A stretch of 64,000 bases of DNA from Pelagibacteraceae bacterium AG-461-B04 (GCA_003211835.1 QCRN01000001.1:116269-180268); one strand, 5' to 3'; shown: positions 41,467 to 51,768, numbered from the stretch's first letter. Numbers and translations are program-made. The notes: generated by a model from the letters alone, not told the origin.

Positions 41467-43363
41467 TTTCTATATAATTTTTTCTATTCAAAATTGCTGT
41501 TATTATTCCACCTAAAATAATCATTACCACGCCTAACCAAAGAATATTCATAAATGGCTTGACATGTAGTCTAAGACTAATCGACTCTTGATTTTGAGGA
41601 ACATTCATTACTACGTAAACATCTGAGAAAAATTGGTGAATAATACTTGTCTCAGAAGTTATTGTAGGCGGGTCAGAGTAAAAGCGAATTTCGGGTGTAA
41701 AATCCCCCAAATCTTTTCCATTTTTAGACAAAGATAAATGGGCTTTGATTGAGTTAAAATTAACTTTTTCTTCTTGTACAATATTCTTAAAATCAAAAAT
41801 ATATTCATCCAACTGAAGCTTGCTGCCAACTTTTGCATCATAAATCTTTTCTTGAGAATAAACAGCGTTACTAACAACTGCTAAGATAAAAATTCCAAAA
41901 CCTGCATGAGCCATGCTTTGTCCAAAATTTGACTTCACAGTTACCTTGGTACTTTTAAAATTAAGGCCCGAAGAAAGTGAGGACATTATTAAAATTAAGC
42001 TTAAGAAAATAATTAGTACTTCAGAAACGTTAAATAAGTCATAGTATAAAGTTGTTAGGAAAGTAATTGTTAAGCAAGAAATCAAAATGTATCTCATTTC
42101 ATTTAATATTTTTAAGAGCTTGCTTTCTCCCCAGTTTAATTGTGGAGAAAGAATCATGAAGAATAAAAAAAGTATAATAATAGGCGTAATACTTATTGCA
42201 TAATATTGAGGGCCTACGGTTAAGCTTTGATTATAGAGAAGATCCGTTGCTAAAGGATACATAGTGCCAAGAAAAACTACGATCAATATTGATATAAGAA
42301 GCCAATTATTTACCATTATACCTGTATTTCTGCTGGAAATATTATGTAAAGAAGGCTTATTAATCTTTTCTGATTTTAGAGCAAATAATAAAAATGAAGA
42401 GCTTAGGATAATGAATAAAAATATTAAAATGAATAAGCCTCTACCTGGGTCAGAAGCAAATGTATGGACTGAATTTAAAACACCTGACCTAACAAGAAAG
42501 GTTCCAGCTAAACTGAGTGAAAACGTTAGAATTGCAAGAACCATTGTCCAAGACTGCATTGTATTTCTTCTCTGTAAAACAACAACACAATGTATTAAAG
42601 CTGTTGCAGAAAGCCAGGGCATAAGTGAAGCATTTTCAACAGGATCCCAAAACCAGTATCCGCCCCATCCTAATTCATAGTAAGCCCAATATGATCCAAG
42701 AGCAATGCCAGCTGTTAGAAAAGACCATGCAGCAAATACCCATGGCTTTGCCATGGTAGCCCATTTCTTATCAACTTCACTAGTCAGGAGACCAGTTATA
42801 GATAAACTAAAAATGAGAGAAAACCCTACATAACCTATATACAAAATTGGTGGATGAATTGCTAATAATGGATCTTGTAGAATCGGATTAAGTCCTAACC
42901 CGTCATTAAAATTTTCATTATTTATATTAAAAGGATTAGAAAGGATTAATAAAAATAATACAAAACCAAATATCATTAAGCTTTGAACTGCTACAGTTAT
43001 TTCTTTAAACTTCTGTGAGCTTGATTTTGAAAGAGAAAATAAAAAATTAAACAAAACCAATATTAGTATCCAGAGTAACATACTTCCTTCATGGTTTCCC
43101 CATACACCAGATAACTTATAGATAAGTGGTTTCTCCGAATGAGAATGAAAATAGACTAAGTCGAAATTAAAATCAGAAGTTATAAATAAAAATATTAATA
43201 TAAAAAAAGAAATCAAAATTGATAGGAACTGTATTGCTGAAATTTGAGATATACTAAGTAAATTATAATTCTGAATTTTAAATAGAAACCTTGATTGAAT
43301 TAGCGAGGTTACTAAACATAAAATTAATAATGAATTTGCAATATAATTTATAACTAAGCTCAT
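41453..43363 (-). CDS. ccmF: Heme lyase subunit CcmF
   Basis: A 636-residue polytopic membrane protein (about 14-15 segments). The WWD heme-handling motif WGGYWFWDPVENASLMPWL lies near residue 240; HPPILYIGYVGF and conserved histidines flank it. With CcmH it forms the heme ligation complex. The frame is open to a GTG at 43375, but the ATG at 43363 shares one base with the ccmE stop and is the more natural start. Confidence 0.96.
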   Translation of the reverse strand: MSLVINYIANSLLILCLVTSLIQSRFLFKIQNYNLLSISQISAIQFLSILISFFILIFLFITSDFNFDLVYFHSHSEKPLIYKLSGVWGNHEGSMLLWILILVLFNFLFSLSKSSSQKFKEITVAVQSLMIFGFVLFLLILSNPFNINNENFNDGLGLNPILQDPLLAIHPPILYIGYVGFSLIFSLSITGLLTSEVDKKWATMAKPWVFAAWSFLTAGIALGSYWAYYELGWGGYWFWDPVENASLMPWLSATALIHCVVVLQRRNTMQSWTMVLAILTFSLSLAGTFLVRSGVLNSVHTFASDPGRGLFILIFLFIILSSSFLLFALKSEKINKPSLHNISSRNTGIMVNNWLLISILIVVFLGTMYPLATDLLYNQSLTVGPQYYAISITPIIILFLFFMILSPQLNWGESKLLKILNEMRYILISCLTITFLTTLYYDLFNVSEVLIIFLSLILIMSSLSSGLNFKSTKVTVKSNFGQSMAHAGFGIFILAVVSNAVYSQEKIYDAKVGSKLQLDEYIFDFKNIVQEEKVNFNSIKAHLSLSKNGKDLGDFTPEIRFYSDPPTITSETSIIHQFFSDVYVVMNVPQNQESISLRLHVKPFMNILWLGVVMIILGGIITAILNRKNYIENEIN

Positions 43364-43797
43364 TATTCCTGCCACTTACCAGTTTCTTTTAGGGATTTTA
43401 TAACTTCAGGTGGCATATAATTTTCATCATGCTTAGCTAAAACTTTATTAGCAATAAAGCGCCCGTCATTCATATATATCCCTTCTACAACAACCCCCTT
43501 TTCCTCAGCAAATAAATTAGGCAATATTCCTTGGTATTTTACGCTTATTTGTTCTTGGCCATCAGTTATTCTAAAATGAAAAATACTATCTCCATCACTC
43601 ACAACTGATTCAGATTCTACTAATCCACCAAGTCTAACAATTTGACTACCTGTTTGATTGTTTTTTATAATTTCTGAAGGACTATAAAAATACACAATAT
43701 TATCTCTTAAATTATAAACTATTATTAAGATAGCTATTCCAAATATAATTAAACTTACTAAGAATTTAATTAGCCTTTTTTTTACTGTATTAGTCAC
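43363..43797 (-). CDS. ccmE: Heme chaperone CcmE
   Basis: A 144-residue heme chaperone with an N-terminal membrane anchor (FLVSLIIFGIAILIIVY) and a periplasmic beta-barrel. The covalent heme ligand is H123 in KHDENYMPPE. Starts with GTG inside the end of ccmD (eight-base overlap) and overlaps the ccmF ATG by one base. Confidence 0.95.
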   Translation of the reverse strand: MTNTVKKRLIKFLVSLIIFGIAILIIVYNLRDNIVYFYSPSEIIKNNQTGSQIVRLGGLVESESVVSDGDSIFHFRITDGQEQISVKYQGILPNLFAEEKGVVVEGIYMNDGRFIANKVLAKHDENYMPPEVIKSLKETGKWQE

Positions 43798-43945
43798 GTT
43801 TATTATTTATTTTATTTAATACTTCTTCTCTTTTTTTTAATCTCAAGAAGTTTGTGATAAATAGTGTTATTATAGTAACGAAAAAGAATCCATAAGCAGA
43901 CCAAATAAAGGGTGCATATCCTCCCATACTTAAAAGCTCATTCAT
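43790..43945 (-). CDS. ccmD: Heme exporter protein CcmD
   Basis: A 51-residue membrane protein too short for usual ORF cut-offs. It starts MNELLSMGGYAPFIWSAYGF, continues with one transmembrane helix, and ends in a charged tail (LRLKKREEVLNKINNK), the CcmD pattern. The ATG overlaps the ccmC stop (ATGA) and its own stop overlaps ccmE, so no gap is left in the ccm operon. CcmD helps release holo-CcmE from CcmABC. Confidence 0.88.
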   Translation of the reverse strand: MNELLSMGGYAPFIWSAYGFFFVTIITLFITNFLRLKKREEVLNKINNKRD

Positions 43946-44649
43946 TTTACTTCTCTTATTCTTAATATCTTATTATCTAATATTTCAATTCTTAATCTGA
44001 TAAAGAAAACTGTTATCAAAAAAAGAAAAGTTGCAAGCGTCATTATAAAAAGGGGAACCATCATTGATATATCAATACTAGGGGAAGAAAGCTTAGAAAT
44101 AGTAGCAGGTTGATGCAATGTATTCCACCAATCAACAGAAAATTTAATAATTGGAATATTCACAAAACCAACAATTGCCAAAGCTGCAGATATTTTAGAA
44201 GCAAGATCTTTATTGATAATGGACTGCCATAAAAAAATATATGCTAAATACAAAAAGAATAATAATAACATTGATGTCAATCTTGCATCCCATACCCACC
44301 ACACACCCCAAGTAGGCTTTCCCCATATGCTTCCTGTCACAAGTGAAATTAATGTGAATATCATTCCTATTTGCGCAATCGATCTTGCAATTATACTAAA
44401 GATTGGATTTCTAGTAATAAACCAAAGAACTGAAGAACCAGCAAGTATGGTATATGCCATTAAAGCAAACCATGCAGATGGTACATGTATGTACATAATT
44501 CTCATTGAGTCACCCTGAATATAATCAGGTGGAGATTGTAATAACGAAAAATATAACCCAAGGGTAAAAGCAACTACAGTTGATACAATGAGAAATGGAT
44601 TTGCTTTTTCAATTATGTTGATTTGCTTATTTGTTAATCTTAAATTCAT
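43942..44649 (-). CDS. ccmC: Heme exporter protein CcmC
   Basis: A 235-residue six-helix membrane protein with the WWD motif WGKPTWGVWWVWD (W109-D121) and conserved H55 in IMYIHVPSAW. It loads heme onto CcmE. It follows ccmB by 33 bases. Confidence 0.96.
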   Translation of the reverse strand: MNLRLTNKQINIIEKANPFLIVSTVVAFTLGLYFSLLQSPPDYIQGDSMRIMYIHVPSAWFALMAYTILAGSSVLWFITRNPIFSIIARSIAQIGMIFTLISLVTGSIWGKPTWGVWWVWDARLTSMLLLFFLYLAYIFLWQSIINKDLASKISAALAIVGFVNIPIIKFSVDWWNTLHQPATISKLSSPSIDISMMVPLFIMTLATFLFLITVFFIRLRIEILDNKILRIREVK

Positions 44650-44682
44650 CTTCTATAAATATATGTTTATTTATAATTATTT

Positions 44683-45315
44683 CTATTCCACATATAGACG
44701 CAGACCATATGCTGAGACATACATTGAAAGAACAAAAGACATCATGGAAAGTGCCAGCAAAATAGGCCATGATTCAAGGTTTGTACCAAATATAAGAAAA
44801 GGTACAAATAGTGGTATTACAATTATTGCTTTTAGAAATATGGTTCTCTTGGCACCAAGGGTTAAAGCGCTAACAAATGTTACTATAAAAACCATCCCAA
44901 GAGACCCAAAAAAAAGATTAAGAAAAATTAGAAAAAAGTTATCTAAGCTTACGTAAAATAAAAAACTCAATATTGGAAGTACAATAAATAAAGGTAAACA
45001 GTAAACTATCCAATGAGTTATATATTTACTAATTATAATAGTTTCCAATGATGGGTTTTGTTGGAAAATAATATCAAGATTTCCATCCTCGTAGTCAGCA
45101 TTAAATATTCTATCCATTGTTAATAAAATTGATAATGATAGTCCAATCCATATTATTCCTTTAAACAAAACTTGAAGTTGAACATCATTAGTTCCAAATA
45201 GAAATGGTAATATGATTAACACTAAAACAAAAAAAGAAGAGGTGTAAAAAAAACTTGAGCTTGAAAATAATGCTAAATATAAATCTCTTTTTAGTAATGC
45301 AAACATATTGATCAT
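44683..45315 (-). CDS. ccmB: Heme exporter protein CcmB
   Basis: A 210-residue membrane permease partner of CcmA with six hydrophobic segments. It begins MFALLKRDLYLAL after three residues, as CcmB does, and contains the DGNLDIIFQQNPSLE and GSLGMVFIVTFVSALTLGAKR stretches. It lies directly after ccmA with no spacer. Confidence 0.92.
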   Translation of the reverse strand: MINMFALLKRDLYLALFSSSSFFYTSSFFVLVLIILPFLFGTNDVQLQVLFKGIIWIGLSLSILLTMDRIFNADYEDGNLDIIFQQNPSLETIIISKYITHWIVYCLPLFIVLPILSFLFYVSLDNFFLIFLNLFFGSLGMVFIVTFVSALTLGAKRTIFLKAIIVIPLFVPFLIFGTNLESWPILLALSMMSFVLSMYVSAYGLRLYVE

Positions 45316-45915
45316 CTAAATTTTAATTTCATTTGTAAATGTATTTTGTAAATTAATATTTGAAGTAATAATTACAATCCCATTATTGTTGTTAAAATTT
45401 TTAATTTTTTGTATTAATTTCTGACTATTTTCTTCATCTAGATAAACAAAAGGTTCGTCTAAATACCATATCTTACTCTCTGTAAAATTAAGTCTGAGCA
45501 GTGATATGCACTTTTTTTGCCCATCACTTAAAGAAGTAACATCTCTCTCTATAAGATGGGTTATGTTAAATTCTTCTAAAATCTTAGAATAAGAAATTTT
45601 TTTTTGATAAATAATTTCCCATAGTCTTAGATTGTTTTTTACTGACAAATTATCTTTAAGCGAATTCTTTTGACCTATGAAATTGAAAGAGTATCTATAA
45701 TAAGAGTCTTCAAGCACATTTTGGTCATTAAATAATATTTTCCCTTTATAAGATTTTATAAAATTTGATAGCACTCGCAAAAAAGTAGTTTTACCTGATC
45801 CATTGCTACCTCTGATTACAAGTGTTTCACCAGATTTAAGCTTTGTATTTAGATCTTTTAGGACTAAGTTTTCACCTCTATAACAAGTTAAGTCCTCAAT
45901 TTTTAGTTCATTCAT
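45316..45915 (-). CDS. ccmA: Heme exporter ATP-binding protein CcmA
   Basis: A 199-residue ABC ATPase: Walker A GSNGSGKTT (36-44), signature LSDGQKK, Walker B KIWYLDEPF. With CcmB, CcmC and CcmD it energises release of heme-loaded CcmE. It is the first gene of the ccm operon, divergent from acnA; the shared control region is 45916-45976, where I see only a short CTATTGATAG dyad. Confidence 0.95.
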   Translation of the reverse strand: MNELKIEDLTCYRGENLVLKDLNTKLKSGETLVIRGSNGSGKTTFLRVLSNFIKSYKGKILFNDQNVLEDSYYRYSFNFIGQKNSLKDNLSVKNNLRLWEIIYQKKISYSKILEEFNITHLIERDVTSLSDGQKKCISLLRLNFTESKIWYLDEPFVYLDEENSQKLIQKIKNFNNNNGIVIITSNINLQNTFTNEIKI

Positions 45916-45976
45916 CTTAAACTTTCTATTGATAGCTGTTCAAATTAGTCTTATTAATACATCCAGTAAACCCTCT

Positions 45977-48664
45977 ATGTACGATAGCTTTAAAACAAAA
46001 AAAACACTAAAAATCGGCAAAAAGACTTATACCTATTATAGTCTTAAATATGCTGAGAAAAATGGATTAAAGAATGTATCAGCTTTACCCTATTCTATTA
46101 GGATACTTCTTGAGAACCTGATTAGGCATGAAGATGAAAAGACTGTTTTAAAAAGTGATATACTTGAGTTCCAAAAGTGGAAAGTACAAAAAAAAATAGC
46201 TAAAGAAATTAATTTTAGACCAGCCAGAGTTCTTATGCAGGATTTCACTGGAGTGCCTGCGGTTGTCGATCTTGCATCAATGCGATCTGCTATTAAAGAA
46301 AAAAAAGGCGACCCCAAAAAAATTAATCCTTTGTCACCTGTAGACCTAGTTATCGATCACTCAGTTATGGTCGATAAATTTGGCTCAGCCTCAGCGCATA
46401 AAGCCAATGTAGATTTAGAATATAAAAGAAATATTGAACGATATGAGTTTCTCAGGTGGGGCCAAAAGTCATTTGATAACTTTCGAGTTGTTCCACCAGG
46501 AACAGGAATATGTCATCAAGTAAATTTAGAATATCTTGCTAAAACGATATGGACGTCAACCGGATTAATTAATAGTAAGAAAGTTGAACTAGCATATCCT
46601 GATACAGTAGTCGGAACCGACAGCCATACTACGATGATCAATGGTCTGTCAGTGCTCGGTTGGGGAGTTGGGGGTATTGAAGCTGAAGCTGCAATGCTTG
46701 GCCAGCCAATATCAATGGTTGTTCCAGAGGTAGTAGGTTTTGAAATTAAAGGGAAAATAAAGGAGGGAATAACAGCGACAGATTTGGTCCTCACGATTAC
46801 AGAACAACTTAGAAAAAAAGGAGTTGTAGGCAAGTTTGTAGAATTCTTTGGTGAAGGACTTAAAGAATTATCCATACCTGACCGGGCTACCATTTCGAAT
46901 ATGGCTCCTGAATACGGAGCGACCTGTGGTTTTTTTCCGATTGATGAAGAAACAATTAAATTTTTAAAAGTAAGTGGCAGAGATGAGAAAGGCATTCAAC
47001 TTGTAAAAAAATACGCAAAACTTCAAGGGCTTTGGGAAGATTATAAAAATAATGACAGAGTTTATACTGATAAAATGCAACTAAACTTATCACAAATATT
47101 ACCAAGTCTTGCTGGACCGAAGAGACCCCAAGATAAAATAGTTCTTTCTAAAGTTTCAGATGAGTTTTTGAAATCACTTAAATCTGAATTCTCGCAAGAA
47201 AATATTAAAAATCTATCTAAGGTAATGGGAGAAAATTTTGAAATGGATCACGGTCACGTGGCCATAGCTGCAATTACAAGCTGCACCAATACGTCGAACC
47301 CAAGCGTAATGGTCGGAGCAGGTTTGCTAGCAAAAAAAGCAGCTAAGTTAGGTCTAAAAACTAAACCTTGGGTAAAGACTTCACTTGCACCGGGCTCTAA
47401 AATTGTAACGGATTATTTAACAAAATCAGGGCTGCAAAAATATTTAGATAATTTAGGATTTCACCTTGTTGGGTTTGGGTGCACAACATGTATTGGAAAT
47501 TCTGGACCTCTTGATAAAAATATTTCTGATGCCATAGGAAAGAATAACCTTATTGTAAGTGGTGTATTGTCAGGCAACAGAAACTTTGAAGGAAGAATTA
47601 ATCCATTTGTAAAAGCAAATTATTTAGCTTCCCCACCTTTGGTTGTCGCTTACGCACTAGCTGGCTCTACAAAAATAAACTTGGATAAAGATCCAATTGG
47701 CATTGGCATTAGTGGTAAAGAAATATATTTAAAAGATATCTGGCCTACCAATAAAGAAATTCAGAAGATAATTGGTAAAACTATTACCTCACAACTATAC
47801 AAGCAAAGATACAAGAATGTATTTAAGGGTGATAAAAAATGGAACTCAGTAAAAGCACCCAAAGGGTTGACATATAAATGGAATAAAGATTCGACATATG
47901 TACAACACCCTCCTTTTTTTAAAGATCTAAAACTTAATCAAAATAATATAAGCGATATTGAAGATGCTAATATTCTAGGAATTTTTGGAGACTCGGTTAC
48001 TACAGATCATATTAGTCCTGCAGGAGCGATAAAAGATGACGGACCAGCAGGTGACTATCTAAAAAATAAACAAGTTAAAAGAAATGATTTCAACTCATTT
48101 GGGGCTAGAAGAGGCAACCACCAGGTAATGATGAGAGGAACGTTTGCAAATATTCGAATTAAGAATGAAATGTTAAAAAATATTGAAGGGGGTTATACAA
48201 TTCATTACCCATCCAAGAAACAAATGTCTATTTATGATGCCTCAATTAAATATCAAAAATCTAAGACTCCACTGATCATTATTTCAGGTAAAGATTATGG
48301 AATGGGTTCATCTAGAGATTGGGCTGCAAAAGGGACCAAATTACTTGGGGTCAGAGCGGTTATTGCTGAGTCTTATGAAAGGATTCATAGATCAAACTTG
48401 GTAGGTATGGGTGTATTACCATTTAAATTTACTGGATCAGACAACAGAAAAACTCTCAAGCTAAAAGGCTCTGAAAAAATAAGCATTCTCAATGTTAAAG
48501 ATAAATTAAAACCACAGGGAAACTACAGTGCATTAATTAAATACAAAAATAGTGAACTCAAAAAAATTAAAATCAAACTTTTAGTTAATACCGCGACCGA
48601 AATAGAATATCTCGAAACCGGGGGTATACTTCAGTATGTATTTAAAAATCTTGTAAATTCTTAA
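45977..48664 (+). CDS. acnA: Aconitate hydratase A
   Basis: An 895-residue aconitase. Iron-sulfur ligands lie in TSCTNTSNPSVM and GFGCTTCIGNSG; substrate residues in the DSHTTMINGL stretch; the swivel domain has DYGMGSSRDWAAKG. The open frame reaches a TTG at 45929, but the ATG at 45977 gives the normal start (MYDSFKTKKTL before YTYYSL). It converts citrate to isocitrate and fits beside the suc and sdh genes of this window. Its stop is five bases from a convergent gene. Confidence 0.97.
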   Translation: MYDSFKTKKTLKIGKKTYTYYSLKYAEKNGLKNVSALPYSIRILLENLIRHEDEKTVLKSDILEFQKWKVQKKIAKEINFRPARVLMQDFTGVPAVVDLASMRSAIKEKKGDPKKINPLSPVDLVIDHSVMVDKFGSASAHKANVDLEYKRNIERYEFLRWGQKSFDNFRVVPPGTGICHQVNLEYLAKTIWTSTGLINSKKVELAYPDTVVGTDSHTTMINGLSVLGWGVGGIEAEAAMLGQPISMVVPEVVGFEIKGKIKEGITATDLVLTITEQLRKKGVVGKFVEFFGEGLKELSIPDRATISNMAPEYGATCGFFPIDEETIKFLKVSGRDEKGIQLVKKYAKLQGLWEDYKNNDRVYTDKMQLNLSQILPSLAGPKRPQDKIVLSKVSDEFLKSLKSEFSQENIKNLSKVMGENFEMDHGHVAIAAITSCTNTSNPSVMVGAGLLAKKAAKLGLKTKPWVKTSLAPGSKIVTDYLTKSGLQKYLDNLGFHLVGFGCTTCIGNSGPLDKNISDAIGKNNLIVSGVLSGNRNFEGRINPFVKANYLASPPLVVAYALAGSTKINLDKDPIGIGISGKEIYLKDIWPTNKEIQKIIGKTITSQLYKQRYKNVFKGDKKWNSVKAPKGLTYKWNKDSTYVQHPPFFKDLKLNQNNISDIEDANILGIFGDSVTTDHISPAGAIKDDGPAGDYLKNKQVKRNDFNSFGARRGNHQVMMRGTFANIRIKNEMLKNIEGGYTIHYPSKKQMSIYDASIKYQKSKTPLIIISGKDYGMGSSRDWAAKGTKLLGVRAVIAESYERIHRSNLVGMGVLPFKFTGSDNRKTLKLKGSEKISILNVKDKLKPQGNYSALIKYKNSELKKIKIKLLVNTATEIEYLETGGILQYVFKNLVNS

Positions 48665-48669
48665 ATGAA

Positions 48670-49314
48670 CTAACTTTTATAATCTGACAAAAATTCCATA
48701 GAACCATCACCACTACCTGAAACAGTATTTCTTATTGCAGCAAATAATTTTTCTGAAAATTCAGCAAAATTGTCCGCATTTAAATTATAGTTTTCTCTGT
48801 ATAGCGAAAAACTGACTTCTACGCATACTTCACCACAATCAGTATAGTAAAACTGATTAGATAAATTTCCAGCAACATCACCTGCCTCATTAACTGCAAC
48901 AGAACAAGTCTCCTCAAAGTTACCTGAGCCTCTTGTTACAATATTTTTTGTTTTGGTCGGAGCGGCCGAGTAGAAACCTGAGTCACAACCAAAAAAAGTT
49001 CTTCTATAATCTGTTTCTTCTGATTTTGATCCCAAGATACCAAAATTCATATTGTCGAAATATACAGCGTTGTCGTTTGGACCTGTGTCCTGAGGCACTA
49101 GAGTCGCAAAAACATAAAAATTACCAGACGGCACACTACCAGATTTCTCAAGATCATATATTTTCCAATTTCCCGGCAGCATCGGTAAGTCAACTTGGTT
49201 ATAGGCGCTAGAAATTGATCCTGTGTATAAAAGATTTTCATTAAATTCTTCTGCAGCGGAATATGAAGTGAATGATAGAAGTAATGCAAAAGTCGGTATG
49301 ATTATGTTTTTCAT
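48670..49314 (-). CDS. Secreted protein of unknown function with four cysteines
   Basis: A 214-residue protein. A signal peptide (MKNIIIPTFALLLSFTSYSA, cut before AEEF) leads to a mature part with LPGNWKIYDLE near its start and four cysteines (FFGCDSG, EETCSVA, TDCGEVCVEV) that could form two disulfides. I recognise no family. It is flanked by acnA (convergent, five-base gap) and htpG (same strand, 78-base gap with no clear terminator), so it seems to be its own small unit. Confidence 0.7.
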   Translation of the reverse strand: MKNIIIPTFALLLSFTSYSAAEEFNENLLYTGSISSAYNQVDLPMLPGNWKIYDLEKSGSVPSGNFYVFATLVPQDTGPNDNAVYFDNMNFGILGSKSEETDYRRTFFGCDSGFYSAAPTKTKNIVTRGSGNFEETCSVAVNEAGDVAGNLSNQFYYTDCGEVCVEVSFSLYRENYNLNADNFAEFSEKLFAAIRNTVSGSGDGSMEFLSDYKS

Positions 49315-49392
49315 GATTTTTTCCTATTTTTCAAAATATACTAGATTAATTTTATAGAGAATAAGAGTCTTAATTTCATATGTAAATTAAAT

Positions 49393-51282
49393 TTATTTTA
49401 CTGATGAATAAATAACATCGATTAAATCTCTTGAAAACCTGGCTGGATCCGATGGCTTTTCACCATCTAAAATTTTTGATTGCTCATACAGCATAGTTGC
49501 AATTTTACTAATTTCGCCAATCTCTTCTTTTTTTGTACACATCTTGGCCATTTTTTTTATGAGCTTATGATCGGAGTTAATTTCTAATATCTTTAGTGAT
49601 AATTCTTGATTTAACTGATTGTGCTGCTGAAGTATCTTTTCCAAATGAGGGTCCATAGCATTATCATCCCCAACTAAACATACAGCGCTGTCAGTCAACC
49701 TCGATGAAATCCTCACATCTTTAACTTTATCTTTGAGCTGCTCTTTTAATAAAACAACTAGTGGATCAATAGATTTGTTTTCTTTTTTATTATCTTTTTC
49801 TTTTTTATTATCAAATGAATCTAAATCATCAAGCCCTTTTGTTACTGACTTAAAAGATTTTTCTTTATAGAGAGGAGTAGATGATGTCCAAAAGCTATCC
49901 ACTGGATCATCTAGTATTAATACGTTGATATCCCGAGATTTATAGCCTTCTAAGCTTGGGTTATTCATTATATTTTCATAACTGTCACCAGTCATGAAAT
50001 AAATGTCTTTTTGCTTTTTACCCATCCCTTCTACATACTCATCAAGTGATATTAATTCTTTTGATTTAGAATTTTTAAAAAGTGAAATCTCTAATAAGGA
50101 CTCTTTCTTTTCAAAGTCCTCATAAATTCCTTCTTTCAATACAGGACCAAAATTTAACCAAAATGTCTCAAAAGATTTTCTATCTTTTGAAAGTTTCTTT
50201 TTTAAATCTGATAGAGTTCTTTTTACGAGAGATGATCTTATTTTTGCTACAACAGGATTATTTTGAAGCATTTCCCTACTAATATTTAATGGCAGGTCTT
50301 CTGAATCAATTACGCCTCTTATAAACCTTAAATATGGTGGGACAAGCTCAGGACAATTATCAGTGATGAAAACTCTTTTGACATATAACTTTAGTCTATT
50401 TTCTCTAGCAGGTTCATACAAATCAAAAGGTTTTGTCGATGGTATAAAATTAAGCACTGTATATTCAATTTTTCCCTCAGCTTTATAGTGCGACGTCATC
50501 CAAGGTTCATCGAACATCTGCCCTACATGATTATAAAATTCTTTATATTGCTCATCTGTAATTTTATTTTTGGGGCGCGTCCAAATTGCAGAAGCAGAGT
50601 TAACAGATTCTGGTTTTTCATCTTTTTTCTCTGACCCATCCGTTATAAATATTGGAATACTAATATGATCAGAATACTTGCGTATAATATTTTCAATTCT
50701 TGACTTTTCTAAATATTCTTTTGCTTCTTTTGTTAAGGTTAATTCAATGGTCGTTCCCCTATTTGATGGCAAGAGATTGAGATCTTCACTCTCTTCAATA
50801 GTAAAATTACTTTCGCCATCTGAAACCCAAATCCATACTTTATTTTCTCCAGCTTTTCTTGTTACCACCTTTGTTTGAGACGCAACCATGAAAGCGGAGT
50901 AAAATCCAACTCCAAATTGACCTATTAATGAAAGATCTTTTGTTTTAGACTCTGATAATTCTTTCAAGAAGTGCGCTGTTCCTGACCTAGCTATAGTTCC
51001 AAGGTTTGATATTAGATCCTTTTTGTTCATTCCAACACCATTATCGGAAATTGAAATCACATTTGATTTCTTATTTATATTGATGCTAACCGAAAAATTA
51101 GGGTCATCCTTGAGTAGTTTTTCTTTTGTGTTGGATAAGTACCTAAGCTTATCACACGCATCAGATGCGTTAGATATAAGCTCTCGAATAAAAACTTCTT
51201 TTTCAGAATACACAGAATTGATCATCAATTTAAGCAATTGACTGACCTCTGTTTGGAATTCTAATTTTTCAGATTTTGGCAT
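49393..51282 (-). CDS. htpG: Chaperone HtpG (Hsp90)
   Basis: A 629-residue Hsp90. The N-terminal GHKL ATPase has NASDACDKLRYL, DNGVGM and IGQFGVGFYSAFMVA; the middle domain has the GVIDSEDLPLNISREMLQ stretch; the C-terminal dimer domain is normal. Lysine and glutamate-rich residues around 500 form a charged linker. Upstream (51283-51411, 129 bases, divergent to the DUF2794 gene) I see AT-rich DNA and no convincing heat-shock promoter. Confidence 0.97.
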   Translation of the reverse strand: MPKSEKLEFQTEVSQLLKLMINSVYSEKEVFIRELISNASDACDKLRYLSNTKEKLLKDDPNFSVSININKKSNVISISDNGVGMNKKDLISNLGTIARSGTAHFLKELSESKTKDLSLIGQFGVGFYSAFMVASQTKVVTRKAGENKVWIWVSDGESNFTIEESEDLNLLPSNRGTTIELTLTKEAKEYLEKSRIENIIRKYSDHISIPIFITDGSEKKDEKPESVNSASAIWTRPKNKITDEQYKEFYNHVGQMFDEPWMTSHYKAEGKIEYTVLNFIPSTKPFDLYEPARENRLKLYVKRVFITDNCPELVPPYLRFIRGVIDSEDLPLNISREMLQNNPVVAKIRSSLVKRTLSDLKKKLSKDRKSFETFWLNFGPVLKEGIYEDFEKKESLLEISLFKNSKSKELISLDEYVEGMGKKQKDIYFMTGDSYENIMNNPSLEGYKSRDINVLILDDPVDSFWTSSTPLYKEKSFKSVTKGLDDLDSFDNKKEKDNKKENKSIDPLVVLLKEQLKDKVKDVRISSRLTDSAVCLVGDDNAMDPHLEKILQQHNQLNQELSLKILEINSDHKLIKKMAKMCTKKEEIGEISKIATMLYEQSKILDGEKPSDPARFSRDLIDVIYSSVK

Positions 51283-51411
51283 ATTTTAAAAAATGTTATG
51301 GGTAATATTGTAATTTTTTAGATAAATGCAAGTCATAATGACTAAGTTATTTTTAAAAATTTCCCTAAAATTAGCTGTTTTTCTATAATTTTCACGCTAA
51401 CATAAGATAAC

Positions 51412-51765
51412 ATGGTCATCCACTATTTAAATACCCAGCCTAAAGATAAAAAGTTAGATCAGAAAACTCGGATTACTAGTTTTAACAAAGTTGAGCTCAA
51501 TATGATTTTATCTATTTATGGGAAAAACGTAAGTAATGGAATTTGGAGAGATTATGCAATAGACCATAACGAAAATACGGCTGTCTTTTCAATTTATCGA
51601 AGTACGTTCGAAAAAGCATTTTTACAAATTATCAAAAGTAATAAGTCCTTGAAGAAACATAAAAAATTTCTTCTTATGAATGCAAGCAACAAAAAGTTAA
51701 AAGACTCTAACGAACTAATAGGTATTATAGACTTCTTAGATTTTTCTCTAAAGAGAATTGTTTAA
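51412..51765 (+). CDS. DUF2794 family protein
   Basis: A 117-residue cytosolic protein with the DUF2794 pattern: FNKVELNMILSIYG, WRDYAIDHNENTAVFSIYR and a C-terminal helix. The family is nearly restricted to Alphaproteobacteria and has no known function. It converges on the Bax-inhibitor-1 gene with only three bases between the stops. Confidence 0.8.
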   Translation: MVIHYLNTQPKDKKLDQKTRITSFNKVELNMILSIYGKNVSNGIWRDYAIDHNENTAVFSIYRSTFEKAFLQIIKSNKSLKKHKKFLLMNASNKKLKDSNELIGIIDFLDFSLKRIV

Positions 51766-51768
51766 CAC

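Noticed and set aside
49393..51411. Sigma-32 promoter upstream of htpG
   Set aside because: A CTTG element and a CCCAT-like element exist, but their spacing of about 26 bases is too long.
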